Made by a program: the position numbers and the translations under genes. Positions 18,419-25,643 of a stretch of 64,000 nucleotides of DNA are shown here, one piece after another; the stretch's first letter is position 1, and each line of letters starts with the position of its first letter. The notes beneath the pieces were generated by a model. It was given only the letters and a program-made list of their open reading frames with translations, did not search any database and was not told where the DNA came from. The stretch is taken from NCBI GenBank assembly GCA_947489425.1, contig CANLDL010000005.1, positions 274,913 to 338,912 of the forward strand. The letters are read 5' to 3'. This stretch comes from an uncultured Pseudomonadales bacterium. Its GTDB lineage: Bacteria > Pseudomonadota > Gammaproteobacteria > Pseudomonadales > Cellvibrionaceae.

Positions 18419-18794
18419 AACTGATCTTGGTATTGTATTTAATCTCAATTCTGTAGTTGATTCAGAAGATTTCAATAGCCGTTTAATTGTTAGTCAATTT
18501 TCAAATAATGAAATTGGAGAAGGGCTAGGGGCTAATGAATTTTTTGACTTAGGTGATGGTAGCATTCTTCTTAGAGACGAAAATGGGGGAGTATTTACCA
18601 CATCTTTTGGAAGTGGAGCTTTAGGAGGTTTTGATCGAAGTGATTTTGACGAGGTAGATGCTACACAAGTCCTGACGCAAATACCGGAAGAGAGAGCAGC
18701 CACTATTTTAGCTGGTAGACCAATCGATATAAGGAGACCGCTTACAGAGCAAGATTTTGATCCATGGTATCTAACATTCAAATTTCTGAATTAA
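18414..18794 (+). pseudogene. Orphan CdiA-CT fragment without a toxin
   Basis: The translation from 18420 closely matches CdiA residues about 2590-2699. Shared stretches include NEFFDLGDGSIL, GGVFTTSFGS, LGGFDR, DFDEVDATQVLTQIPEER and PLTEQDFDP, and the DNA is clearly alike as well. There is no start codon or signal. After DFDP the similarity stops and the frame ends nine codons later (WYLTFKFLN). The toxin has therefore been lost, while a small gene overlapping the join is kept. It is an archetypal displaced CDI module and could serve as a homology arm for exchange with the main gene. Confidence 0.82.
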
Positions 18795-18988
18795 AATCTA
18801 AAATTGAAAAACATTTGTCTGCATCTAATGGAGAAAAAGACTATCGTGAAATAGCTATATGTTGGGAAGGGTATTTGGCAGCCTTGCTAGATGTTGATTT
18901 GATTTCAATATCTGACCATGAAAATTTATCTGATTTGTTACCTAAAATTGATAACAATCCTGTTGTTCAAATTTTTACTGGTGTTTAA
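18764..18988 (+). CDS. Small orphan protein, candidate CDI immunity
   Basis: The 74-residue protein starts at the ATG directly beyond the shared CdiA-CT homology, in a different frame from the orphan fragment. The sequence (CWEGYLAALLDVDLISISDH near the middle, LLPKIDNNPVVQIF near the end) is compact and soluble. An intact reading frame kept in a decaying neighbourhood suggests either recent arrival or selection to protect against a toxin. No Shine-Dalgarno sequence is clear. The immunity role is inferred from position; I do not recognise a named family. Confidence 0.5.
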   Translation: MVSNIQISELKSKIEKHLSASNGEKDYREIAICWEGYLAALLDVDLISISDHENLSDLLPKIDNNPVVQIFTGV

Positions 18989-18999
18989 TAAAAAGGAAT

Positions 19000-19030
19000 A
19001 AGAATCAAGGGGTCAGTGTCTTTGATTCTT
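19000..19030. repeat. REP-like palindrome, copy 2 (inverted relative to copy 1)
   Basis: AAGAATCAA (19000-19008) pairs with TTGATTCTT (19022-19030); the loop contains GGGTCAGTGTC. The reverse complement closely matches 18388-18418. The two copies bracket the orphan CdiA-CT fragment and its small gene. Confidence 0.68.
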
Positions 19031-19093
19031 GCGGCGTTCAAGGTCTATAGATTTCCATGTGCAAGTAGGGAGTCAATGGCCTTTGGTTTTTCT

Positions 19094-19304
19094 AGTTTTT
19101 TGATGGTAGTCTATGGTTTTAATTGACTAAAGGAGATAGTCGTGCCGCGTTTGCCAAGGTTATATATGGAGGGCTGTGCGCAACATATCATTCAGCGAGG
19201 TAATAATCGCCAAGCCTGCTTTTTTGCCGATGAAGATTACGCCTTTTATTTTGATAGGTTAAAGGGAGCATCAAAAAAATACCAAGTTTCTATTCATGCA
19301 TTTG
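19094..19304 (+). repeat. Duplicated block, copy B (RAYT 5' end)
   Basis: It matches 17618-17829 with only a few changes: ATG to GTG at the start codon, absence of the extra A, and scattered substitutions. The match ends at the codons for IHAF, where the two sequences diverge sharply. Confidence 0.85.
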
Positions 19305-19558
19305 AAGAATCAAGAGATGAATGGCTTAGGCTTAGTGATGAGCTAGATTCTTTAAATTAAGAAATTTTGCTTTAAGGCAACTTTGATGCAGATGTCCATA
19401 GATTAAAGGTTGAAAATTTGATGGGTCGAATGTCTGCATTGGCAGTAACTGAAGATAAATCGCCCAAAAATATTGGAATGATAGTAATAAAGTCATTTTT
19501 AATTTTAGTCGTACTTGCTTTTATTGGTGTTATTTTATTTTTAAAAGTTATTGGCTAA
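19142..19558 (+). pseudogene. Chimeric decayed frame: RAYT N-terminus joined to a small membrane-protein remnant
   Basis: From the GTG at 19142 the frame encodes the first 54 residues of the RAYT. It then switches to unrelated sequence (EESRDEWLRLSDELDSLN) and meets TAA at 19358 and again at 19373. The same frame continues coding-like to a stop at 19556-19558: DADVHRLKVENLMGRM, then a hydrophobic helix (SFLILVVLAFIGVILFLKVI). The second part looks like a short coiled-coil plus transmembrane protein that lost its start when the RAYT fragment landed and then took two nonsense mutations. Confidence 0.6.
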
Positions 19559-19584
19559 TCAGTTAAAAGAAGTAATCGGGCCTA

Positions 19585-19617
19585 AACTCGCTATGCTATA
19601 CATAGCGAGTTTTATTA
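19585..19617 (+). terminator. Rho-independent terminator closing the CDI locus
   Basis: A perfect 11-bp stem, AACTCGCTATG (19585-19595) with CATAGCGAGTT (19601-19611) around CTATA, is followed by TTATTATT. Confidence 0.85.
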
Positions 19618-19674
19618 TTGACTCTTATGTCAATTGAATATGGTTCAACTTCGCCATCACCAGCACCTGCTCAG

Positions 19675-19727
19675 CTTGCCGTTTAAGTTACTGCTAATAC
19701 AAAAATACCCCAAAGGCAAAATACTCT
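19675..19727 (+). repeat. Imperfect direct repeat flanking the nitrilase gene, copy 1
   Basis: It shares GTTTAAGTT, CTG, CAAAA, CCCCA and CAAA in the same order and spacing with 21000-21051. Function is unknown; it may be a diverged intergenic element. Confidence 0.4.
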
Positions 19728-19916
19728 CCTCCGCTATTTTCAGGGTCGTCGAGTTGGGTTCAGTGCTACATAATTATATAGCCGCTGGCAGTTCAGTAAT
19801 TTGATCTTCAAGTTGAGCCAGTGGCACAGCCAGTCGTAAGAATGAACATTCTTAATAGCTATAGGTCTTATATTGTTATGTGGAATTATTATACTAAATT
19901 TTAGGAGAACAAGTGT

Positions 19917-20855
19917 ATGAAGAGTAAAGCGAGCCCTTTGTCAGCGGGTAAATTGCGGTTAGCTGTATTACAGGTAGCCCCTGTTTTTCTCGATGCTTGG
20001 GCAACTTGGGAAAAGATCAAAACTATGGCCCTAGAGGCTAAAAATGATGGCGCTGAGATAATTGCTTGGGGTGAGAGTTTGATTCCTGGTTATCCTAACT
20101 GGCCGAGTTTAACAACGGGTGATGGACAAGAAGCTGCCTATGCACTTTATTGGGATCAAGCAGTAACGCTGGATGGTCCACTAGTCGCTGAAATTAAAGC
20201 ATTTGCTCGTGATCATAAAGTGATGATTATTGGTGGTGTCGCTGAACGTCATAGTGGTTCTACTTATGCAACTATTTTGACGATTAGTAATGAGGGCGAG
20301 TTGATAGGGCGACACCGAAAGCTCAAACCGACTTGGAAGGAAAGGTTAGTTTGGGCCGATGGGGATGGCGCTGGATTAAAAACACACGATACAAAAATAG
20401 GTAAAATTGGCTCACTAAATTGTTGGGAGAACTGGTTGCCATTAACACGTGCTGCTTTGCATCAGCAAGGTGAGTTTATTCATGTGGCTGTGTGGCCGGG
20501 TAGTGATATGTTGGTTAAAGATATCACCAAGTTTATCGCTCTTGAAGGTAAATCTTGGTCTATTGCGGCCTGTGGTTTGTTGCGGTCATCAGATATGGAA
20601 CATTTAAGTGAAGAGCAATTTCCTATTCGTGACGCCATGCTTAACTTTAAAGATACGTGGCAAAATGGTGGATCAAGAATTATTGCACCAAATGGAGAAA
20701 TAGTCGCAGGCCCCTTATTTGACGAAGAGGGTATCATCGCCGCAGATTTGTCTGCTAAAGAGGTTGTCGAGGCACGGCAGCTACTTGATCCTAGTGGCCA
20801 TTACTCTCGCCCCGATATATTAACATTAACCGTAAACGGTGTTGAGCCGGAGTAA
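19917..20855 (+). CDS. Nitrilase-family carbon-nitrogen hydrolase
   Basis: The 312-residue protein has the Glu-Lys-Cys triad of the nitrilase superfamily: E53 in WGESLIPGYP, K135 in HRKLKPTW, and C169 in LNCWENWLPL. The KLKPT and NCWEN contexts are those of true aliphatic nitrilases, which convert R-CN to carboxylate and ammonia, rather than amidases. Substrate cannot be told. AGGAGAAC precedes the ATG. The gene stands alone, with a terminator behind it. Imperfect direct repeats lie on either side, and it follows the disrupted CDI tail, so horizontal acquisition is possible but unproven. Confidence 0.88.
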   Translation: MKSKASPLSAGKLRLAVLQVAPVFLDAWATWEKIKTMALEAKNDGAEIIAWGESLIPGYPNWPSLTTGDGQEAAYALYWDQAVTLDGPLVAEIKAFARDHKVMIIGGVAERHSGSTYATILTISNEGELIGRHRKLKPTWKERLVWADGDGAGLKTHDTKIGKIGSLNCWENWLPLTRAALHQQGEFIHVAVWPGSDMLVKDITKFIALEGKSWSIAACGLLRSSDMEHLSEEQFPIRDAMLNFKDTWQNGGSRIIAPNGEIVAGPLFDEEGIIAADLSAKEVVEARQLLDPSGHYSRPDILTLTVNGVEPE

Positions 20856-20908
20856 GTTATTAATAGGGAAAATTAGGTTCAAGCCTCTCATTTACTCTAC
20901 AAGCTCTA

Positions 20909-20939
20909 AGCCGTTATATCCATATATAGCGGTTTTTTG
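20909..20939 (+). terminator. Rho-independent terminator of the nitrilase gene
   Basis: AGCCGTTATAT (20909-20919) pairs with ATATAGCGGTT (20924-20934), including two G-U pairs, and is followed by a T run. Confidence 0.8.
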
Positions 20940-20999
20940 TTATTAGTTATCACCCCATCATTTTCTGGTTATTAGTTAACTTGGCCACCTATTTTTCGG

Positions 21000-21051
21000 T
21001 TTGCTGTTTAAGTTGCTGTCGAGACAAAACGCCCCAGCAGCAAATTTCTCT
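21000..21051 (+). repeat. Imperfect direct repeat flanking the nitrilase gene, copy 2
   Basis: Counterpart of 19675-19727; roughly seven in ten positions agree in a hand alignment with one gap. Confidence 0.4.
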
Positions 21052-21330
21052 ATTAGAATTATCTTAAACGTATAAGAAAGGTTTTTACTGCTTAATCAAG
21101 TCGGTTAATTTGTTACGGGGGAGAAACTGCTTTTCATGGAATTGTCTAGATAGTGTAGAAGATGATTCATTGAACAGCTTGTTCCAATCTTCATACGGGT
21201 AACTCTTTCAAACTAATTAGACCTATGTCAATATACGCCCCGCAATGGCTTCCTTATAAATACTAATTACAATAAGTCAATTTAGGAAGTGAGGTTAATC
21301 ATCGTTATTTAATCTAAGTTCGGGGGAGCT

Positions 21331-22392
21331 ATGGAGTTCATTTTAACTCAAACCTATTACGGTAACACACCAGTAGAGTGGCTTATTGCCTTTAGTATTG
21401 TTTTGTTTTCGGTGCTTGCGGCCAGATTAATTTATTGGTTATTTTCAAAAATTGTACGTATTTTTACAGCTAAATCAAAGACCAAGCTCGATGATCTACT
21501 AGTCGATATGGTTGAAGAGCCTGCTGTTTACATGGTTGTAATTATTGGTATTTGGTTTGCGATTAAATCACTTACTTTACCCGTGGGCCTAGTTGATGTA
21601 ATCGGCCGTGGCTATCAGGTAATAGTTGCTTTACTAATCGGTTGGTTGCTCAGCCGATTATTTTCGGCGGTATGTCGAGAGTATCTGTTTCCGCTTGCAG
21701 AGAAAAGCGAGAACGATTTAGATGATGTATTGATACCTGTTATTACAAAAGGCGTCAATATTATGATTTGGGCGCTTGCGATTGTTATTGGTCTTAATAA
21801 TGCCGGCTATGATGTTGCTGCTTTAATCGCAGGCCTGGGTATCGGTGGTTTAGCACTTGCTATGGCGGCTAAGGATACGGTTGCCAATGTTTTTGGTGGT
21901 TTTACCATATTTACTGATAAACCTTTCTTTATTAATGACAGAATTAAAATTGGTGGTCACGATGGTGTTGTACAGGAAATAGGTATAAGAAGTACACGCC
22001 TTAAGACGTTAAGCGGCCGCATTGTAACGATTCCAAATTCTACCTTTGCGGATTCGCCAGTAGAAAATATCAGTTGGGAGCCTTCTCGAAAGATTAAAAT
22101 TGATTTGGGTTTAACCTATGATACATCGCCAAAAGATATGCAAAAAGCGATGAATCTTTTGCAAGAAATTAATGCAAATAACCCATATACCGAAGAAAGT
22201 TGTACGGTTTCTTTTAATGCCTTTGGTGATTTTGCAATGAATCTCATGTTTATTTATTACATTGTACAAGGCGAAAGCATTGCAGATACTCAAACCGAAA
22301 TTAATATGGCGATACTGACAAGCTTTAATGAGGCGGGTTTAGAATTTGCTTTCCCAACACAAACTTTACATAACATTAGCTCAGCAAATTGA
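21331..22392 (+). CDS. MscS-family mechanosensitive channel
   Basis: The 353-residue inner-membrane protein has about five transmembrane helices (about 17-38, 63-83, 93-112, 135-155 and 165-190). The pore-lining helix is rich in Ala/Gly (AALIAGLGIGGLALAMAAKDTVANVFGG is the family signature; only the core is quoted). The beta domain follows (FFINDRIKIGGHDGVVQEIGIRST), then a C-terminal alpha-beta region. Length and topology resemble YnaI/YbdG-type channels more than the three-helix MscS. It opens under membrane tension in osmotic downshock. GGGGGAG precedes the ATG. It is monocistronic. Confidence 0.9.
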   Translation: MEFILTQTYYGNTPVEWLIAFSIVLFSVLAARLIYWLFSKIVRIFTAKSKTKLDDLLVDMVEEPAVYMVVIIGIWFAIKSLTLPVGLVDVIGRGYQVIVALLIGWLLSRLFSAVCREYLFPLAEKSENDLDDVLIPVITKGVNIMIWALAIVIGLNNAGYDVAALIAGLGIGGLALAMAAKDTVANVFGGFTIFTDKPFFINDRIKIGGHDGVVQEIGIRSTRLKTLSGRIVTIPNSTFADSPVENISWEPSRKIKIDLGLTYDTSPKDMQKAMNLLQEINANNPYTEESCTVSFNAFGDFAMNLMFIYYIVQGESIADTQTEINMAILTSFNEAGLEFAFPTQTLHNISSAN

Positions 22393-22399
22393 TGTTAAA

Positions 22400-22463
22400 A
22401 AGGACGCATATTATTTGTTTGAAGAATATATAAACATGCCTTCAATTGAATAAATGCGTCCTT
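22400..22463. repeat. Inverted repeat after mscS, possible long-loop terminator
   Basis: AAGGACGCAT (22400-22409) and ATGCGTCCTT (22454-22463) form a perfect 10-bp stem separated by 44 bases. It lies between the convergent mscS and DUF3179 genes. No long T run follows, so terminator function is uncertain. Confidence 0.5.
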
Positions 22464-22497
22464 GATACTTTTGTTTATGAGTATCTCTATAATTAGA

Positions 22498-23901
22498 TTA
22501 GAGCGGCCACAGTTCAGTTTTTGGATAAAATTGCGACCAAGCAAACCAAAATGCCTGATGCCCACCAAGGTCTTTACCATTTTTATCAACCGCTCGCACA
22601 CCACCACCATCGAGTACTAAATGTACATTATCGACGGTAATTTTTTTACCGCCGGTAAGTTCTTTCAAGGCACTATTGATATGAAAGGCAACAGGAGTGC
22701 CTTTATTGGTAATAATTCCAAGCACATCTTCATGTACTGGTAAGCGTGGATCAACATCGCCAACAGGGAAGATTGGACCTTTAGCATCGCGGTTATTACG
22801 AAAATCAAAATCGCGACCTAGAGCCAATTCTTCAATAAGTACGGTCGTTTCTGGGTGAGCCTTTTTCCATTCTCCCCAAGAGGTTGTAACTACGCCAGCT
22901 TGTTTGAGAGCGACGCTTTTTTTGTGTAGTGGCCCGGTTACTGCGTCACCACGGAAGGTATCAAATACCGAGAAAGTATTAACGTCGTACATCACTTTAT
23001 TGGAGCGAATCAGTAATCCAGAAGTACGCAGTATGGGGCGCTCGATGCCATCGGCTAATTGGTCGGTAAAGTAAGCCTGTGCGGCGCCACATAATGTACA
23101 GTAGGGGATGCCAAGGCTGCGACCACCAAGTGTGTCATTTACCATTTCGCGTACTTCCATAATACGCCTTGGATAGGCGCGAGACTCACCGTTGACTTGC
23201 ACACCAAATACTACTGCATCATCCGCTAGCCACGTGGCATCTTCTGCATTGGTTACTTTAGGGTTATCAGCGGCAGGAATACAGTTACATGGTGTATCTG
23301 TTTTATCGAAAGGACGATCATCAATACGAACACCGCCCCATGAAACGTGTCGCCAATCTATATCGCCTTCAGCAAAAATGCGCTCCCATTCGGGAACAAT
23401 TACGGTAAAAATATTGCGTTTGTAGCTTAGGTAACCCGGTGGGGCAGGTATGTCCCAGGCAATTAAGTGATCGGTGGTAATTGCCCAGGCGTCGTTAAGT
23501 GGTATATCAAGCTCAAGTACTTCTCCGGCCGCTGTAGAAAACAACTGAAGAAATCCAGGGTTCGACACAATACGCATGAAGTCACTAATTATCCAAGCAA
23601 CTCGTGGGTCTTTTGAGCTAGCCAGTGTTGCTAAAGCCGCGCTTTGATCATCAGCCCAAGTGGCTGTTTTTAAATTTTCGCCAAAGGCAGTATCGAGCGC
23701 TTTTTTTACCTCTGGCTTGAGTGGGCCAGTGGGAATGGCTGGTGGTGTGCCAAAGTCTTTTTCTTCGCCACGAGGTAGCGATATTTCGCGAGTCTCTGGT
23801 GTTTGTGTTGCTTGCGCCGAAGCGTTTGGAGTAACGCCAGCTAACGATGTGATCAACAAAGCAAGTAGCCCCGCCAGCCAGAGAGTTTGAGTTTGATACA
23901 T
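22498..23901 (-). CDS. DUF3179-domain exported protein
   Basis: The 467-residue protein has a signal peptide (MYQTQTLWLAGLLALLITSL, cleavage near ASA). A DUF3179 domain covers the second half, with the family hallmark GIPYCTLCGAAQAY carrying a CxxC pair, plus LLIRSNKVMYD and SVFDTFRGDAVTG. A second cysteine pair (CNC) lies earlier. The start was moved to the ATG at 23901, with GAGGAA upstream, instead of the TTG five codons before. Function of the family is unknown. It follows a TlpA-like thioredoxin gene by about 107 bases on the same strand, which suggests cysteine redox upkeep in the periplasm. Confidence 0.85.
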   Translation of the reverse strand: MYQTQTLWLAGLLALLITSLAGVTPNASAQATQTPETREISLPRGEEKDFGTPPAIPTGPLKPEVKKALDTAFGENLKTATWADDQSAALATLASSKDPRVAWIISDFMRIVSNPGFLQLFSTAAGEVLELDIPLNDAWAITTDHLIAWDIPAPPGYLSYKRNIFTVIVPEWERIFAEGDIDWRHVSWGGVRIDDRPFDKTDTPCNCIPAADNPKVTNAEDATWLADDAVVFGVQVNGESRAYPRRIMEVREMVNDTLGGRSLGIPYCTLCGAAQAYFTDQLADGIERPILRTSGLLIRSNKVMYDVNTFSVFDTFRGDAVTGPLHKKSVALKQAGVVTTSWGEWKKAHPETTVLIEELALGRDFDFRNNRDAKGPIFPVGDVDPRLPVHEDVLGIITNKGTPVAFHINSALKELTGGKKITVDNVHLVLDGGGVRAVDKNGKDLGGHQAFWFAWSQFYPKTELWPL

Positions 23902-24008
23902 GGAGTTTTTCCTCAAAAAGGGATTGATTTTATTATTCAGTTTTAAATACGACCTTTGAGTGATTACAAAGGTTCCATGACCAAAAATGAATCATAGAGA
24001 TAAAAATA

Positions 24009-24539
24009 CTATAGAGCGGGTTTGAGTAAAGCTTCTAGCTGATCGCGTTTTAACTCTCCTGAATGAGTGGCTACTATTTTACCGTCACGCCCGATTATTA
24101 CTGTGTAAGGTAGTCCACCGTGCTTATTACCGTAGATCTTTGCCAAAATTGTCGCGTCCTGATTACCATAAAGTGTGGGATAACTCATGCCATTTTCTTT
24201 GATAAACCGGTTAATATCACGAGGGTTATCTACAGCCACACCAAGGAACTGTACACCTTGGCTTTTAAGCTCGTTATGTAGACTGCTAAATATTGGGATT
24301 TCATGTAGGCAAGGTGGGCACCAAGTCGCCCAAAAATTAAGAACAATGAGTTTGTCATCCCATTCAGAGATATGACGATATTGCCCCTTAAGGTCTCTTA
24401 GCTCAAACCCAGGTCGCTTATCACCTAATTTGATGGGTGTGTGATTAGTTTGTGCGCCAGCTTCAGCTATTGAAAAAATAATTGCCATCACTCCAGCTGT
24501 GATGGATAGAGATCTAACCAGTCTTTTAATGGCCTGCAT
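24009..24539 (-). CDS. TlpA/ResA-like thiol-disulfide oxidoreductase
   Basis: The 176-residue protein has a signal sequence or anchor (about 8-29, AGAQ cleavage site) and a thioredoxin fold with WCPPC at 73-77. The cis-proline segment GGLPYTVIIGRDGK is near residue 143. Redox proteins of this type act in the periplasm to reduce or oxidise cysteine pairs of client proteins. The DUF3179 gene downstream carries a CxxC and is the obvious candidate client. The start (ATG at 24539) is followed by a good signal peptide; the Shine-Dalgarno sequence is weak. Confidence 0.9.
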   Translation of the reverse strand: MQAIKRLVRSLSITAGVMAIIFSIAEAGAQTNHTPIKLGDKRPGFELRDLKGQYRHISEWDDKLIVLNFWATWCPPCLHEIPIFSSLHNELKSQGVQFLGVAVDNPRDINRFIKENGMSYPTLYGNQDATILAKIYGNKHGGLPYTVIIGRDGKIVATHSGELKRDQLEALLKPAL

Positions 24540-24734
24540 AGGTTCGCCCTTAATACATATTTATTGTGACTATTGATTAAATACGACCACATTTAGCTTA
24601 TCTAAGTTCGTTATTTTAAATTTAAATCCTGAATAGATCTTACGGCACTGGTTAACGGGGGGTAACTAATATTGGAACATAAGATTATAGATACTGTCTT
24701 AAAAGTATTGTCATCCGTTGCTGGGGTACTGAAA

Positions 24735-25574
24735 ATGAAAAAACTCAAACTAAATCGCTTCTTGCTGATTTTTACCTTACTAATAAGTAGTGCTCTAGTT
24801 AGTAGTTACGTCAGTGCCGGTGGGCATTTTAAATTTAAACATAAGAGTCATGGCTTTAAATACAAAGGTCATGGCTTTGGGCACAAAAGCTATAGTTACG
24901 GCCATAAGCGTCATGGGTTTAGTCACAAAAACCATAGGTTTGGTCATAACCGCCATGGGTTTGGCCATAAAAATTATGGTTTTGGTCACAAAAGCTTTGG
25001 TTTCGGCCACAAAAATTTTGGGTTTTCACACCGTAGTTATAGAAAGTCCTATGGCAGCTATAATAGCCATAGACGTAGTTTTGGCCACTATTCACCAAGG
25101 AATCACGTAAACACAACCCCTTATGTTTATGATGCGGGCTCAAAAAATACCACAAGCCAAGGTAATAGTGATGGTTGGACGGCGTTGATAGAGAACGAAC
25201 CCTCTAAAGCTATCAGTTTATTTTCTGATGAGTTTCGAGCACATCCAATAGCAGGTATACCTAAAGTTGGGTTTGCATTGGCGATTGCTAAATCGGGTAA
25301 TCTCGAGAAAGGTGTATGGGCTATGCGCCGTGCCTTTCGTATCGACCCGACCTCGTTGGGGCAGTTAGCGAGCGATACACGGTTACACCCTGTTATTGAT
25401 GAATTATTAGAGCAATATGAATACGAATCGCACAGAAAAAACTCACAAAAAGATACAGGTTTTATGATTTCTGCACTACATTACTTAAAGGGTGATTTAG
25501 CCTTGGCGAAAATAAAGCGGGGTTTTGATAACACCCAGAGTAACAAAAATTTACAACGGCTAATTCGTGGTTAA
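24735..25574 (+). CDS. Exported His/Gly/Phe-rich heptad-repeat protein with C-terminal TPR-like domain
   Basis: The start is set at ATG 24735 because MKKLKLNRFLLIFTLLISSA forms a clean signal peptide (cleavage near VSA-GGHF); a TTG 21 codons upstream is the alternative. Residues 49-97 are seven tandem heptads of the form GHKxxGF (GHKRHGF, SHKNHRF, GHNRHGF, GHKNYGF, GHKSFGF, GHKNFGF), with more degenerate units on both sides. The C-terminal about 130 residues have TPR-like helices (PSKAISLFSDEFRAHP, ALAIAKSGNLEKGVWAMRRAF). The histidine density suggests metal or polyphosphate binding in the periplasm, which is inference. I do not recognise a named family. Confidence 0.75.
   Translation: MKKLKLNRFLLIFTLLISSALVSSYVSAGGHFKFKHKSHGFKYKGHGFGHKSYSYGHKRHGFSHKNHRFGHNRHGFGHKNYGFGHKSFGFGHKNFGFSHRSYRKSYGSYNSHRRSFGHYSPRNHVNTTPYVYDAGSKNTTSQGNSDGWTALIENEPSKAISLFSDEFRAHPIAGIPKVGFALAIAKSGNLEKGVWAMRRAFRIDPTSLGQLASDTRLHPVIDELLEQYEYESHRKNSQKDTGFMISALHYLKGDLALAKIKRGFDNTQSNKNLQRLIRG
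24879..25025 (+). repeat. Seven tandem 21-base repeats inside the His-rich gene
   Basis: Seven units of 21 bases each encode one GHKxxGF heptad. Units differ mainly at third positions and the two variable residues, so they are old or under selection rather than a fresh expansion. Confidence 0.85.
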
Positions 25575-25643
25575 TTCAAGCGCTTGTATAGCATGACTAA
25601 CAAAGGCATCAGAGACTCGAAGTCTATACTGATTTTATAGCGG

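Larger units (their letters stand above)
19559..19916. other. Intergenic region after the CDI tail
   Basis: It contains the terminator at 19585-19617, an imperfect repeat (19675-19727) that recurs after the nitrilase gene, and the nitrilase promoter side with AGGAGAAC before the start. No gene was seen. Confidence 0.5.
20856..21330. other. Intergenic region between nitrilase and mscS
   Basis: It holds the nitrilase terminator, the second imperfect repeat, and about 270 further bases with no gene and no clear motif before mscS. Confidence 0.5.

Noticed and set aside
18188..18781. Minus-strand frames of about 95 codons opposite the RAYT and the orphan CT fragment
   Set aside because: The plus strand has clear homology there; the antisense frames do not resemble proteins.
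24879..25025. Regular 21-base repeats considered as a CRISPR array
   Set aside because: The units are contiguous, without spacers, and encode protein heptads.
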